Position numbers and translations under genes: made by a program. A stretch of DNA of 5,103 nucleotides from an uncultured Acidimicrobiia bacterium (GTDB lineage Bacteria > Actinomycetota > Acidimicrobiia > IMCC26256 > CALEDW01): NCBI GenBank assembly GCA_937949585.1, contig CALEDW010000181.1, forward strand, positions 1-5,103, in the 5' to 3' direction. Below the pieces are notes generated by a model. That model searched no databases, was not told the DNA's origin, and worked only from the letters and a program-made list of their open reading frames with translations. Of the stretch, positions 1-5,103 are shown one piece after another. Within the stretch, counting starts at the first letter, position 1, and each line of letters opens with the position of its first letter.

Positions 1-24
1 GCCGCGGCCCGCCCGCCGGCCCGG

Positions 25-2679
25 CTACGGAAGGACGGCCGCCGCCCGCCCGACCGGTGCCGGCCACCGGCGCTGGTGCACGAGATGTCCGGTGGGGGCG
101 CCCCCGGCGGGGTGGAAGCGGCCATGGGCGTCGACGACGTAGCCCTGCGGGCGGCGGGGGTCGCCGTCGGCGATGAGCAGCAGGGCGCGGGCCAGGTCGC
201 GGCCAGGCCAGGTGACCGACCCCGTCAGAGGCGGAGCCCCGCCGAAGGGGTGGATGCCGCCGTGGGCGTCGAGCACGTACCCGCCCCGGCCCTCGGGGTC
301 GAGGGCGACGTCGCGGGCGACCGGCCAGGTCCACGACGGGCCGTCCCGCACGGCCGGTGCGGCCCCGAAGCGCCGCAGCCTCCCGTGGCCGTCGAGCACG
401 TATCCGGCCGGGCGGTCGGGGCGGGACCAGCGGAGCAGCACCACCCGCAGGGCGGTCCCCGGCGGCAGCAGCGGCGTGGCGACCCGGACCGCGCCGCCGA
501 AGGGGTGGAGCGTTCCCCGGTCGTCGAGGACGTAGCCGCTCCGTCCGTCGCCGTGCACGGCGAGTGAGCGAGCCCGGTCCTGGCCGGGCCAGTAGACGGG
601 CGACACCAGCCGCGGCGCCCCACCGAAGGCGTGGATCCCGCCCCAGGCGTCGAGCACCCACCCGCCGCCCCGGGGCGCCAGGGCGAGGTCCCGGGCCAGG
701 TCCCCGAGCGCGGGGCCGGCCGCCGGGGGCGACGAGACGGGGCCGAGCCGGCCGCTTGTGGCCAGGGCGTACGCGGCGGTGAACGGCTGGAGGCGGGTGG
801 CGGTGGGCGGCACGTAGGTCCGGACGGGTCCGGCCCAGGACGAGACGTTGCCGGCCCGGTCCCAGGCCCGCACCCACACCGCGACGCGGCGGCCCCGGGG
901 CACGTAGAGGAGCCCGGCCCCCGAGGCCCCGGCACCGGCGCGCCCCATCGGGGCAACCCGGCGCTTCCAGGCCGTGCGTGGGGCCGTGCCCACCTTGGCG
1001 TCCACGTCGAACGACGCGACGCCCGAGCCGGCATCGACGGCCGACCAGCTCACGCGGATGCGGGTGGTCGACTGCTCGCCGGCCAACGAACCCGTCGTCG
1101 CGATCGGGGGTTGCTCGTCGACCACGGTGCCGGTCCGACGGAGGTTCTGCTTGAAGGTCGGCCACCCGCCCGGGCCGAGCGCGCTCGACGACCGGTAGAC
1201 GCACACGACCTGCCGGTCGCCCGGTCCTCGCACGTTGGTGGTGTTCGTGTCGTCGAGCACCTGGACCACCACGTGGGCCCGACCCCCGAGCTCCACGACG
1301 GTCGGGGCGGCCTGCGGCGGCCAGCTGCCCCGCCCGTCCAGGCAGTCGAAGGTGAGCGAGACCTCGGTCTCCACCGCACCGGTGCGCCCGTCGAAGACCC
1401 GCAGGGTGCGCTCCATCACCGAGACCACCTCGAGCCGACCGTCGGCGTCGAGGTCGGCGAGGCTCGGCGAGCCGTTCACACCCGGGATCGGGGCGCCGGT
1501 ACACGGGGTGAAGCTCATGTTGCACTGCGACCACAGCACGGCGCCGTCGGAACGGATCGCCCAGACGCGTCCGTCGTCGGCCTGCACCGCCGCGTCGGGG
1601 AGCCCGTCCCCGCTCACGTCGCCGAGCACGGGGGAACCCATCGAGCGACCACCGATGGCGACCGGCCACCCGGGCAGGGGTCGTCCCCGGTGGTCGAACG
1701 CGTACACGGCTTTCCCCTGGATCGGCGGGTGGTTGAAGTTGTTACCGGTGCCGACCACGACGTCGGGACGGCCGTCACCGTTCAGGTCCGCGATCGACGG
1801 GGAGGACCACACGACCTGGCCGGGCACCGAGACCGGCCAACCCGGCAGGTCGGTCCCGTCGTGGCCCCGGATCGCCCAGACCAGCCCTCCCCAGGGCCAG
1901 GGTGCCGGGTTGCCGACGTCCATGTCACCGCCGAAGACGAGGTCGAGGCGGCCGTCACCGTCGAGGTCGACGATCGCCGGGCTCGAGAACAGTGAGTCGT
2001 AGAGGAACCGGTGGACGACGAGGCGGCCGGAGTGGTCCCAGACGTACACGTGCGAGTCCACCCCCGTCACGGCGAGGTCGAGGTGCCCGTCGCCGGTGAG
2101 ATCGCCGACGGCCGGGGTGGCGAACACCCGGTGGAACAGCCCCGGGGGGACGACCGACCACAGCTCCCGGGACCGACGGGGATCGAACACCGAGATCCGG
2201 CCGGTACGCATGTTCACCGACACGATGTCGAGCCCGCCGTCGCGGTCCCAGTCGACGAGCAGGGGCGAGGCCTGCACGGGCCCGTGACCGGTGTGGATGC
2301 AGCCGATCCGGCGGGCACCGGTGACCGGGCGCACCCGGACGCAACCGTCCATGCCGCCGGTGACGACCTGGAAGGTGCCGTCCCGCCACAGGTCGGCGAC
2401 GGCCGGGGTGCTGAAGGGGTTGTCGAAGTTCTCGACGTGGTAGGTGGGGTAGGCCTCCGCGATCACCCGCACCCGGGTGAGCGACGTGGCCGCGCTCGCA
2501 GCGGGGACGGCGGCGCCCGCCGACGCGACGACCCGGGCCGGCAGCGTGGGGCCCCCGATCGCCGCCGCGAGCAGCGCGCCCAGCGCGGCCCGGGCCCGGC
2601 GACGGTGTCGCCGCCTGCGGGGCCGTACGCCCCCGGGGATCCCGTTCGGGTGGGGTAGGCCGGGCAGCCGCTGCACCAC
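25..2679 (-). CDS. Exported multidomain protein: FG-GAP/VCBS beta-propeller, Ig/FN3-like domain, five C-terminal repeats
   Basis: Predicted secreted or surface protein of 884 residues; no enzymatic motif seen. Order: (a) 1-64, a run of Arg (20-30), hydrophobic A31-G43, then Ala-rich sequence with A-S-A sites at 52-54 and 61-63, read as a long signal sequence; (b) about 87-475, FG-GAP/VCBS blades with S/T-P-x-x-x-D then D-x-D-x-D-G-like calcium loops at D96 (weak), D143, D193, D238, D298, D354, D409, and a degenerate eighth at 458-467; (c) 503-517, G-G-W-P-T-F-K-Q-N-L-R-R-T-G, a segment often found beside propeller/PQQ-like repeats; (d) about 520-624, an Ig/fibronectin-III-like domain (G-S-G-V-A-S at 551-556, A-W-D-R-A-G-N-V-S-S-W at 605-615); (e) 660-884, five repeats. 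Six cysteines, all within 113-493, are compatible with disulfides outside the cell. GTG start with GGGAG 6 nt upstream; stop TAG at 27-25. Propeller proteins of this type usually bind proteins or glycans, but the ligand here is unknown. No LPXTG or C-terminal membrane anchor is present, so surface retention would need another mechanism. Confidence 0.88.
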   Translation of the reverse strand: MVQRLPGLPHPNGIPGGVRPRRRRHRRRARAALGALLAAAIGGPTLPARVVASAGAAVPAASAATSLTRVRVIAEAYPTYHVENFDNPFSTPAVADLWRDGTFQVVTGGMDGCVRVRPVTGARRIGCIHTGHGPVQASPLLVDWDRDGGLDIVSVNMRTGRISVFDPRRSRELWSVVPPGLFHRVFATPAVGDLTGDGHLDLAVTGVDSHVYVWDHSGRLVVHRFLYDSLFSSPAIVDLDGDGRLDLVFGGDMDVGNPAPWPWGGLVWAIRGHDGTDLPGWPVSVPGQVVWSSPSIADLNGDGRPDVVVGTGNNFNHPPIQGKAVYAFDHRGRPLPGWPVAIGGRSMGSPVLGDVSGDGLPDAAVQADDGRVWAIRSDGAVLWSQCNMSFTPCTGAPIPGVNGSPSLADLDADGRLEVVSVMERTLRVFDGRTGAVETEVSLTFDCLDGRGSWPPQAAPTVVELGGRAHVVVQVLDDTNTTNVRGPGDRQVVCVYRSSSALGPGGWPTFKQNLRRTGTVVDEQPPIATTGSLAGEQSTTRIRVSWSAVDAGSGVASFDVDAKVGTAPRTAWKRRVAPMGRAGAGASGAGLLYVPRGRRVAVWVRAWDRAGNVSSWAGPVRTYVPPTATRLQPFTAAYALATSGRLGPVSSPPAAGPALGDLARDLALAPRGGGWVLDAWGGIHAFGGAPRLVSPVYWPGQDRARSLAVHGDGRSGYVLDDRGTLHPFGGAVRVATPLLPPGTALRVVLLRWSRPDRPAGYVLDGHGRLRRFGAAPAVRDGPSWTWPVARDVALDPEGRGGYVLDAHGGIHPFGGAPPLTGSVTWPGRDLARALLLIADGDPRRPQGYVVDAHGRFHPAGGAPTGHLVHQRRWPAPVGRAAAVLP
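94..663 (-). repeat. Five C-terminal repeats with core G-Y-V-L-D-x-x-G-x-x-H-P-F-G-G-A-P
   Basis: The core repeat appears at nucleotides 613-663, 487-537, 355-405, 232-282 and 94-144 (residues 673-689, 715-731, 759-775, 800-816, 846-862). Spacing is 42, 44, 41 and 46 residues. Between cores lies a second conserved part: W-P-G/V followed by x-A-R-x-L/V-A-L and a Asp/Gly-rich turn, as in W-P-V-A-R-D-V-A-L-D-P. The third copy is the most diverged (R-L-R-R-F-G-A-A-P) and the fifth has H-P-A-G-G. Alternating hydrophobic stretches and Gly turns point to beta structure, perhaps a small propeller; that fold is inferred. I have seen similar repeats in actinobacterial secreted proteins but cannot name a domain family. 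Confidence 0.8.
808..1122 (-). other. Ig/fibronectin-III-like domain region
   Basis: Encodes about residues 520-624 of the exported protein. It starts D-E-Q-P-P, has V-S-W-S-A-V-D-A-G-S-G-V-A-S-F-D-V (543-559) and ends A-V-W-V-R-A-W-D-R-A-G-N-V-S-S-W (600-615). That is the usual layout of bacterial Ig/FN3-like spacers in secreted proteins: a Trp in strand B/C, an Asp-x-Gly-Ser-Gly-Val turn, and a closing Arg-Ala-x-Asp-x-Ala-Gly-Asn. Most likely a structural linker between the propeller and the C-terminal repeats. Edges are approximate. Confidence 0.7.
1255..2421 (-). repeat. FG-GAP/VCBS beta-propeller blades (protein-level repeats)
   Basis: Encodes residues 87-475 of the exported protein. 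The blade signature is S/T-P-x-x-x-D-x-x-x-D-G-x-x-D/E. The first Asp falls at residues 96, 143, 193, 238, 298, 354 and 409, with E463 at the equivalent place in a last, degenerate copy. Spacings are 47, 50, 45, 60, 56, 55 and 54 residues. Copies two to seven keep the calcium-loop acidic residues; the first (D-L-W-R-D-G) and eighth (E-L-G-G-R) do not. G-W-P-V motifs at 280-283 and 337-340 lie in blade linkers, as is common in this family. Seven or eight blades are possible. Confidence 0.85.
2488..2679 (-). other. Signal sequence of the exported propeller protein
   Basis: Residues 1-64. The n-region is long and strongly basic (nine Arg or His-flanked Arg in 20-30), followed by a modest Ala/Leu core at 31-43 and two possible signal-peptidase sites (A-S-A at 52-54 and 61-63). 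Paired arginines precede the core, but there is no Ser-Arg-Arg-x-Phe-Leu-Lys consensus, so Tat export is not supported over Sec. The core is short and Ala-rich, so this is a moderate-confidence call. It is helped by the extracellular character of the rest of the protein. Confidence 0.65.
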
Positions 2680-2727
2680 CGTCGTCTCCCGTGCTCGACG
2701 CTGCCACCCGCCGGCCCCGCCGCGATG
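2680..2727 (-). other. 48-bp intergenic gap between glycosyltransferase and propeller gene
   Basis: Short gap holding only the GGGAG element close to the downstream start. I see no hairpin followed by a T-run and no obvious -10/-35 pair, so read-through from the glycosyltransferase genes is the simplest reading. Confidence 0.55.
2686..2690 (-). promoter_or_regulatory. Ribosome binding site for the propeller gene
   Basis: On the minus strand the sequence reads GGGAG, then ACGACG, then GTG at 2679, a 6-nt spacer. A second in-frame GTG follows at once (2676), 9 nt from GGGAG; either could serve. The site decides the start because the frame stays open further upstream across the intergenic gap. 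Confidence 0.6.
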
Positions 2728-4080
2728 CTAGGCGTCCCCTGCGGCGGGCCGGTCCACCCGGTCCGCTCCCGGACCCGGTTCGTCGTCGGGTGCCTCCAAC
2801 GCGGCGATCGTCGCCTCGCGCAGGCGGTTCACGTGCCCGATCACCGGGTCGAGCTGCCAGGCGGTGGCTCGGGCGATCAGCCGCTTCAGCGTCGTCACCC
2901 CCGGTCTCACCGACAGCGGCGGCGCGGCACCGAGCGGCCGGAGGCGCCGCAGCGGGGCGCTGCGCCGGGAGACCACCACCGGTGCCGCTACGCCGGTGGT
3001 GGGGCGCCGCCGGGCGGCCCGCTCCCGGATCTCGGCCATCACCGCCTCCCGGCCGCGGGGCCATGGGGTGGCCTCCCGCTGTGGCGGTACGCCGACGCCG
3101 GCGAGGCGGTGCATCGCCTCGGCGAGCTCGCGGTCGCTGCCGACGAGGATCGCGGTCCCCGCCTGCTCCGCGAGCCCCCCGACGTCGGTGGCGATCACCG
3201 GCCGGCCGTACAACGCGGCCCGGCCGCACACCGACGACGACCAGATCACCCGGTACGGCAGCACCAGGGCGTCGGCGGCGACGATCCAGGTGTCGAAGCG
3301 CTCGTCGCTCACGTACTCCTCGTGCAACGTCACCCCGGGCGTCGCCGCCGCCAGCGCACGGAGCTCCTCGAGGTGAGCCCGGTACTCGGGTTCCTCCACC
3401 CGCAACGACCCGACGATCTCCAGCCGGCAGCCGTGGTCGCCGAGCCGGCCGAACGCCCGCACGGCCCGGTCGAATCCCTTGTGGGGCTGCAGGAATCCGA
3501 TCGCCAGGAACACGAAGGCGTCCTCGGGCAGCCCGAGCCGGGCCCGGGCCTCGGCCCGGCCGAGGCGGGTCCGGCGCTCGAAGTGGGCACCGTGGCCGAC
3601 CACCTCGATCCGCCCGGGGGTCAGCCCGAAGGCGCCTGCGAGCTGGTCACGCTCCCTCCCGGTGTGCACGGCGATCCGGTCGGCGGCCTGCCACATCGCG
3701 CGGGCGGCGATCCGCTCGGTGGGGGTCTCCGGCCCGGCGTGAGGGAACTCGTGCACCACCACCTCTCCCCGGCGGGCGGCGGCGAGCGCGGCGGCCAGGG
3801 CCGCCCAGCGGGCGGCCCGTTGGCCGGGGGTCGAGGGCTGGGGGAAGAACACGTCGGGATGGAAGGCCACCACGAGCCGGTCGTAGGCCCTCGCCCGCCG
3901 GGCCAGGGCCAGCCCACCTCGGGTGCTGCGCAGGTCGAGGTGGTGGTGTGCCGCCGACGGCCAGGGCGAGCAGACCTCGACGTCGTGGCCCTCGGCCCGG
4001 AGCCGCTTCACCTCCTGCACCGTGTAGGCGGCGATGCCGTCCCGGGCCGGAGGGTACGGGCTGACGACGAGGATCCGCAC
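2728..4080 (-). CDS. GT4-like glycosyltransferase with divergent active-site motif and C-terminal tail
   Basis: Cytoplasmic GT-B glycosyltransferase, 450 residues from the GTG at 4080. It opens with the usual Rossmann strand M-R-I-L-V-V-S-P-Y-P-P and the glycine loop G-I-A-A-Y-T (15-20). Then come H-E-F-P-H (110-114), G-H-G-A-H-F (162-167), and the donor domain with I-G-F-L-Q-P-H-K-G (194-202) and G-R-P-V-I-A-T-D-V-G-G (292-302). Aligned on that G-x-P-V, the two glutamates of EX7E are I279 and R287, and the Arg of the Arg/Lys pair is also absent (K201 remains). Some GT4 branches do vary here, so activity is not excluded. After about residue 340 the protein continues with a basic, Pro-rich linker and an amphipathic segment (397-430), then an acidic/Pro-rich end. 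A GTG at 4086 (452 residues) would overlap the upstream TGA as GTGA. I prefer 4080 because GGAG lies 5 nt before it and the protein then begins directly at the first strand. Likely translationally coupled to the upstream glycosyltransferase. Substrate unknown. Confidence 0.9.
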   Translation of the reverse strand: MRILVVSPYPPARDGIAAYTVQEVKRLRAEGHDVEVCSPWPSAAHHHLDLRSTRGGLALARRARAYDRLVVAFHPDVFFPQPSTPGQRAARWAALAAALAAARRGEVVVHEFPHAGPETPTERIAARAMWQAADRIAVHTGRERDQLAGAFGLTPGRIEVVGHGAHFERRTRLGRAEARARLGLPEDAFVFLAIGFLQPHKGFDRAVRAFGRLGDHGCRLEIVGSLRVEEPEYRAHLEELRALAAATPGVTLHEEYVSDERFDTWIVAADALVLPYRVIWSSSVCGRAALYGRPVIATDVGGLAEQAGTAILVGSDRELAEAMHRLAGVGVPPQREATPWPRGREAVMAEIRERAARRRPTTGVAAPVVVSRRSAPLRRLRPLGAAPPLSVRPGVTTLKRLIARATAWQLDPVIGHVNRLREATIAALEAPDDEPGPGADRVDRPAAGDA

Positions 4081-4082
4081 GC

Positions 4083-5103
4083 TCACTCCACCAGCCAGGC
4101 GTCGATCGTGGCCTCCACGGCGTCGAGCACCGGCGGCCAGGTGTAGTGCTCCAGGACGTAGTCGCGCCCGGCTGCGGCGATCTCCGCGGCGGCCTCGGGC
4201 GCCTCGGCCACGAAACGCAGGCACTGCACGAACTCGTAGACGTCGTCGTAGAGCAACCCGGCCTGCGACCGCTCGCAGTGCCAGCGGTTCACCGCGCTCT
4301 CGGCGGTGGCGACGACCGGCGTCCCGGCCAGCCAGGCCTCCATCATGGTCCGGGAGAAGCTCTCGTAGGCCGAAGGCTGCAGGTAGGCGTCGGCGGCGGC
4401 GAACGCCGCGTCCCGCTCGTGCTCGGGGAGGTAGCCGAGGTCGACGACGCGCTCGGCGATCGAGGCGGGGGGCCGGACCCGGCCGTGCCCGATCGTGACG
4501 AGCCGGAACGGCAACTCCGCATCACCGCACGCGGCGGCGAACATCTCGAGCAGGGTTTCCCAGTTCTTGCCACCTTCTCGTCGACCCGCGAACAGCACGA
4601 ACCGGTCGTCGATGCCGTGACGGCGACGGAACCCCTCGACGTCGTACCGCTCGGGAACGCGCACCCCCGAGCCGATCACGGCATGGCGCGCCAGGTCCCC
4701 GTGGAGGCGGTGGGCGAGGTCCCGTTCGGGCTCGGAGAGGAACCAGATGCCGGCCGAGCCGGTGAACAGCGGCCGGAAGATCTCGAGCCGGGCCTCGGGC
4801 TCGTCGTGGAGGCAGGGCATGAGGATCGTCCGCTCGGGGGCGAGTTGCCCGCAGGCGTAGGCCGGCCAGAACAGGTACGGGGCGAACACCAACCCCCGGT
4901 AGTCGGCCGCGGTGTCCAGCAGGTGGTGGTAGAGGTCGGGCACCCGCATGTCGTCGTTGACCCAGCGCTCCTGCTCCTCGAGCCGCAGGTGCGAGCGGGC
5001 CGTGATCGCGGCGTTCAGACGGGCCCGCACCGACCGGTCGGTGCTCACCACGGCGGGGAACCGACGCACCACCACACCGTCGTCCGTGGTGGACACCCCG
5101 GAC
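4083..5103 (-). CDS. GT4-family glycosyltransferase, 5'-truncated by the window edge
   Basis: Retaining GT-B glycosyltransferase, expected to transfer a sugar from a nucleotide-sugar donor to a growing glycan or lipid-linked acceptor at the cytoplasmic face of the membrane. Residues are counted from the GTG at 5096. The C-terminal donor domain is clear: F-A-G-R-R-E-G-G-K-N at 169-178 (R172/R173 and K177 fit the diphosphate-binding Arg/Lys pair), G-Y-L-P at 221-224, and an exact EX7E motif, E245 to E253, followed by G-T-P-V-V-A-T at 258-264. The N-terminal half has His-Asp-Glu-Pro at 97-100 but lacks the first Rossmann strand and the glycine loop that open GT4 proteins. The reading frame stays open from 5096 to the window edge, so the real start lies outside and perhaps 50-90 residues are missing. 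The GTG at 5096 is probably internal. The stop is TGA at 4085-4083, which overlaps or abuts the next gene. Donor and acceptor sugars cannot be told from the sequence. Family call strong; specific role unknown. Confidence 0.9.
   Translation of the reverse strand, partial: SGVSTTDDGVVVRRFPAVVSTDRSVRARLNAAITARSHLRLEEQERWVNDDMRVPDLYHHLLDTAADYRGLVFAPYLFWPAYACGQLAPERTILMPCLHDEPEARLEIFRPLFTGSAGIWFLSEPERDLAHRLHGDLARHAVIGSGVRVPERYDVEGFRRRHGIDDRFVLFAGRREGGKNWETLLEMFAAACGDAELPFRLVTIGHGRVRPPASIAERVVDLGYLPEHERDAAFAAADAYLQPSAYESFSRTMMEAWLAGTPVVATAESAVNRWHCERSQAGLLYDDVYEFVQCLRFVAEAPEAAAEIAAAGRDYVLEHYTWPPVLDAVEATIDAWLVE
4086..4089 (-). promoter_or_regulatory. Shine-Dalgarno-like GGAG at the glycosyltransferase junction
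   Basis: The minus strand reads GGTGGAGTGAGCGTG. GGAG sits 5 nt before the GTG at 4080, while the GTG at 4086 has no purine-rich element at a useful distance. The site lies inside the last codons of the upstream gene, whose TGA is at 4085-4083, so ribosomes finishing that gene could restart here. This is the basis for choosing 4080 over 4086. Confidence 0.55.

Noticed and set aside
1..24. Possible terminator stem after the propeller gene (GCCGCGGC palindrome and GC-rich inverted bits)
   Set aside because: Only 24 bases are visible. No complete stem-loop with a T-run can be drawn, and such short GC palindromes are expected by chance in this composition.
631..1995. Long plus-strand open frame (454 codons) opposite the propeller gene
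   Set aside because: Its product is rich in Arg, Gly, Pro, His and Val without domain motifs, and it is exactly antisense to the well-supported repeat-containing protein. High GC keeps such frames open.
2655..2679. Tat signal on the propeller protein
   Set aside because: Arginine pairs are plentiful before the hydrophobic core, but no S/T-R-R-x-F-L-K pattern is present, so the arginines alone do not support Tat export.
1955..3229. Minus-strand open frame spanning the end of the glycosyltransferase, the gap and the start of the propeller gene
   Set aside because: Its product is dominated by Arg, Gly, Pro and Ala and crosses two real genes out of frame. A fusion or frameshift was considered, but both genes have intact starts, stops and domains.
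2691..4146. Two long plus-strand open frames (457 and 473 codons) opposite the second glycosyltransferase
   Set aside because: Both are low-complexity Arg/Pro/Gly-rich translations with no recognisable motif, and they overlap each other in different frames. The minus-strand frame carries clear glycosyltransferase motifs.
4081..4224. N-terminal extension of the second glycosyltransferase upstream of the GTGA junction
   Set aside because: The extra 46 residues are Arg/Gly-rich, overlap the conserved C-terminus of the upstream enzyme out of frame, and precede the normal first Rossmann strand.

Overview
The window is very GC-rich (about 70% or more by eye, with G/C dominating third codon positions) and holds three tightly packed genes, all on the minus strand. 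Composition, GTG starts and the Gly-Tyr-Val-Leu-Asp ... His-Pro-Phe-Gly-Gly-Ala repeats in the last protein suggest a high-GC actinobacterium. I associate such repeats with Acidimicrobiia-like lineages (Iamia/Ilumatobacter type). That placement rests on memory of protein style and is not proven here.

Layout in transcription order, right to left: (1) 5103-4083, a GT4-type (GT-B fold) glycosyltransferase whose 5' end lies beyond the window; (2) 4080 (or 4086)-2728, a second GT4-type glycosyltransferase with a divergent active-site region and an unusual C-terminal tail; (3) after a 48-bp gap, 2679-25, an 884-residue protein predicted to be exported. It has an N-terminal export signal, a seven- or eight-bladed FG-GAP/VCBS beta-propeller, a fibronectin/Ig-like domain and five C-terminal repeats of about 43 residues. 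Its stop codon lies 24 bases from the window edge.

The first two genes abut or overlap at a GTGA junction and all three are co-directional with little spacing, so a single transcript is likely. The two glycosyltransferases fit an extracellular or envelope polysaccharide / glycoconjugate locus. The exported propeller protein could be a surface partner of that glycan or just a neighbour; the sequence does not decide this. No RNA genes, insertion sequences, CRISPR arrays, promoters or complete terminators were seen. No stretch over 300 bases lacks a gene.

The content is mostly recognisable families. The points most worth a second look are the unclassified C-terminal repeat array, the glycosyltransferase lacking the EX7E pair, and its methyltransferase-like tail.
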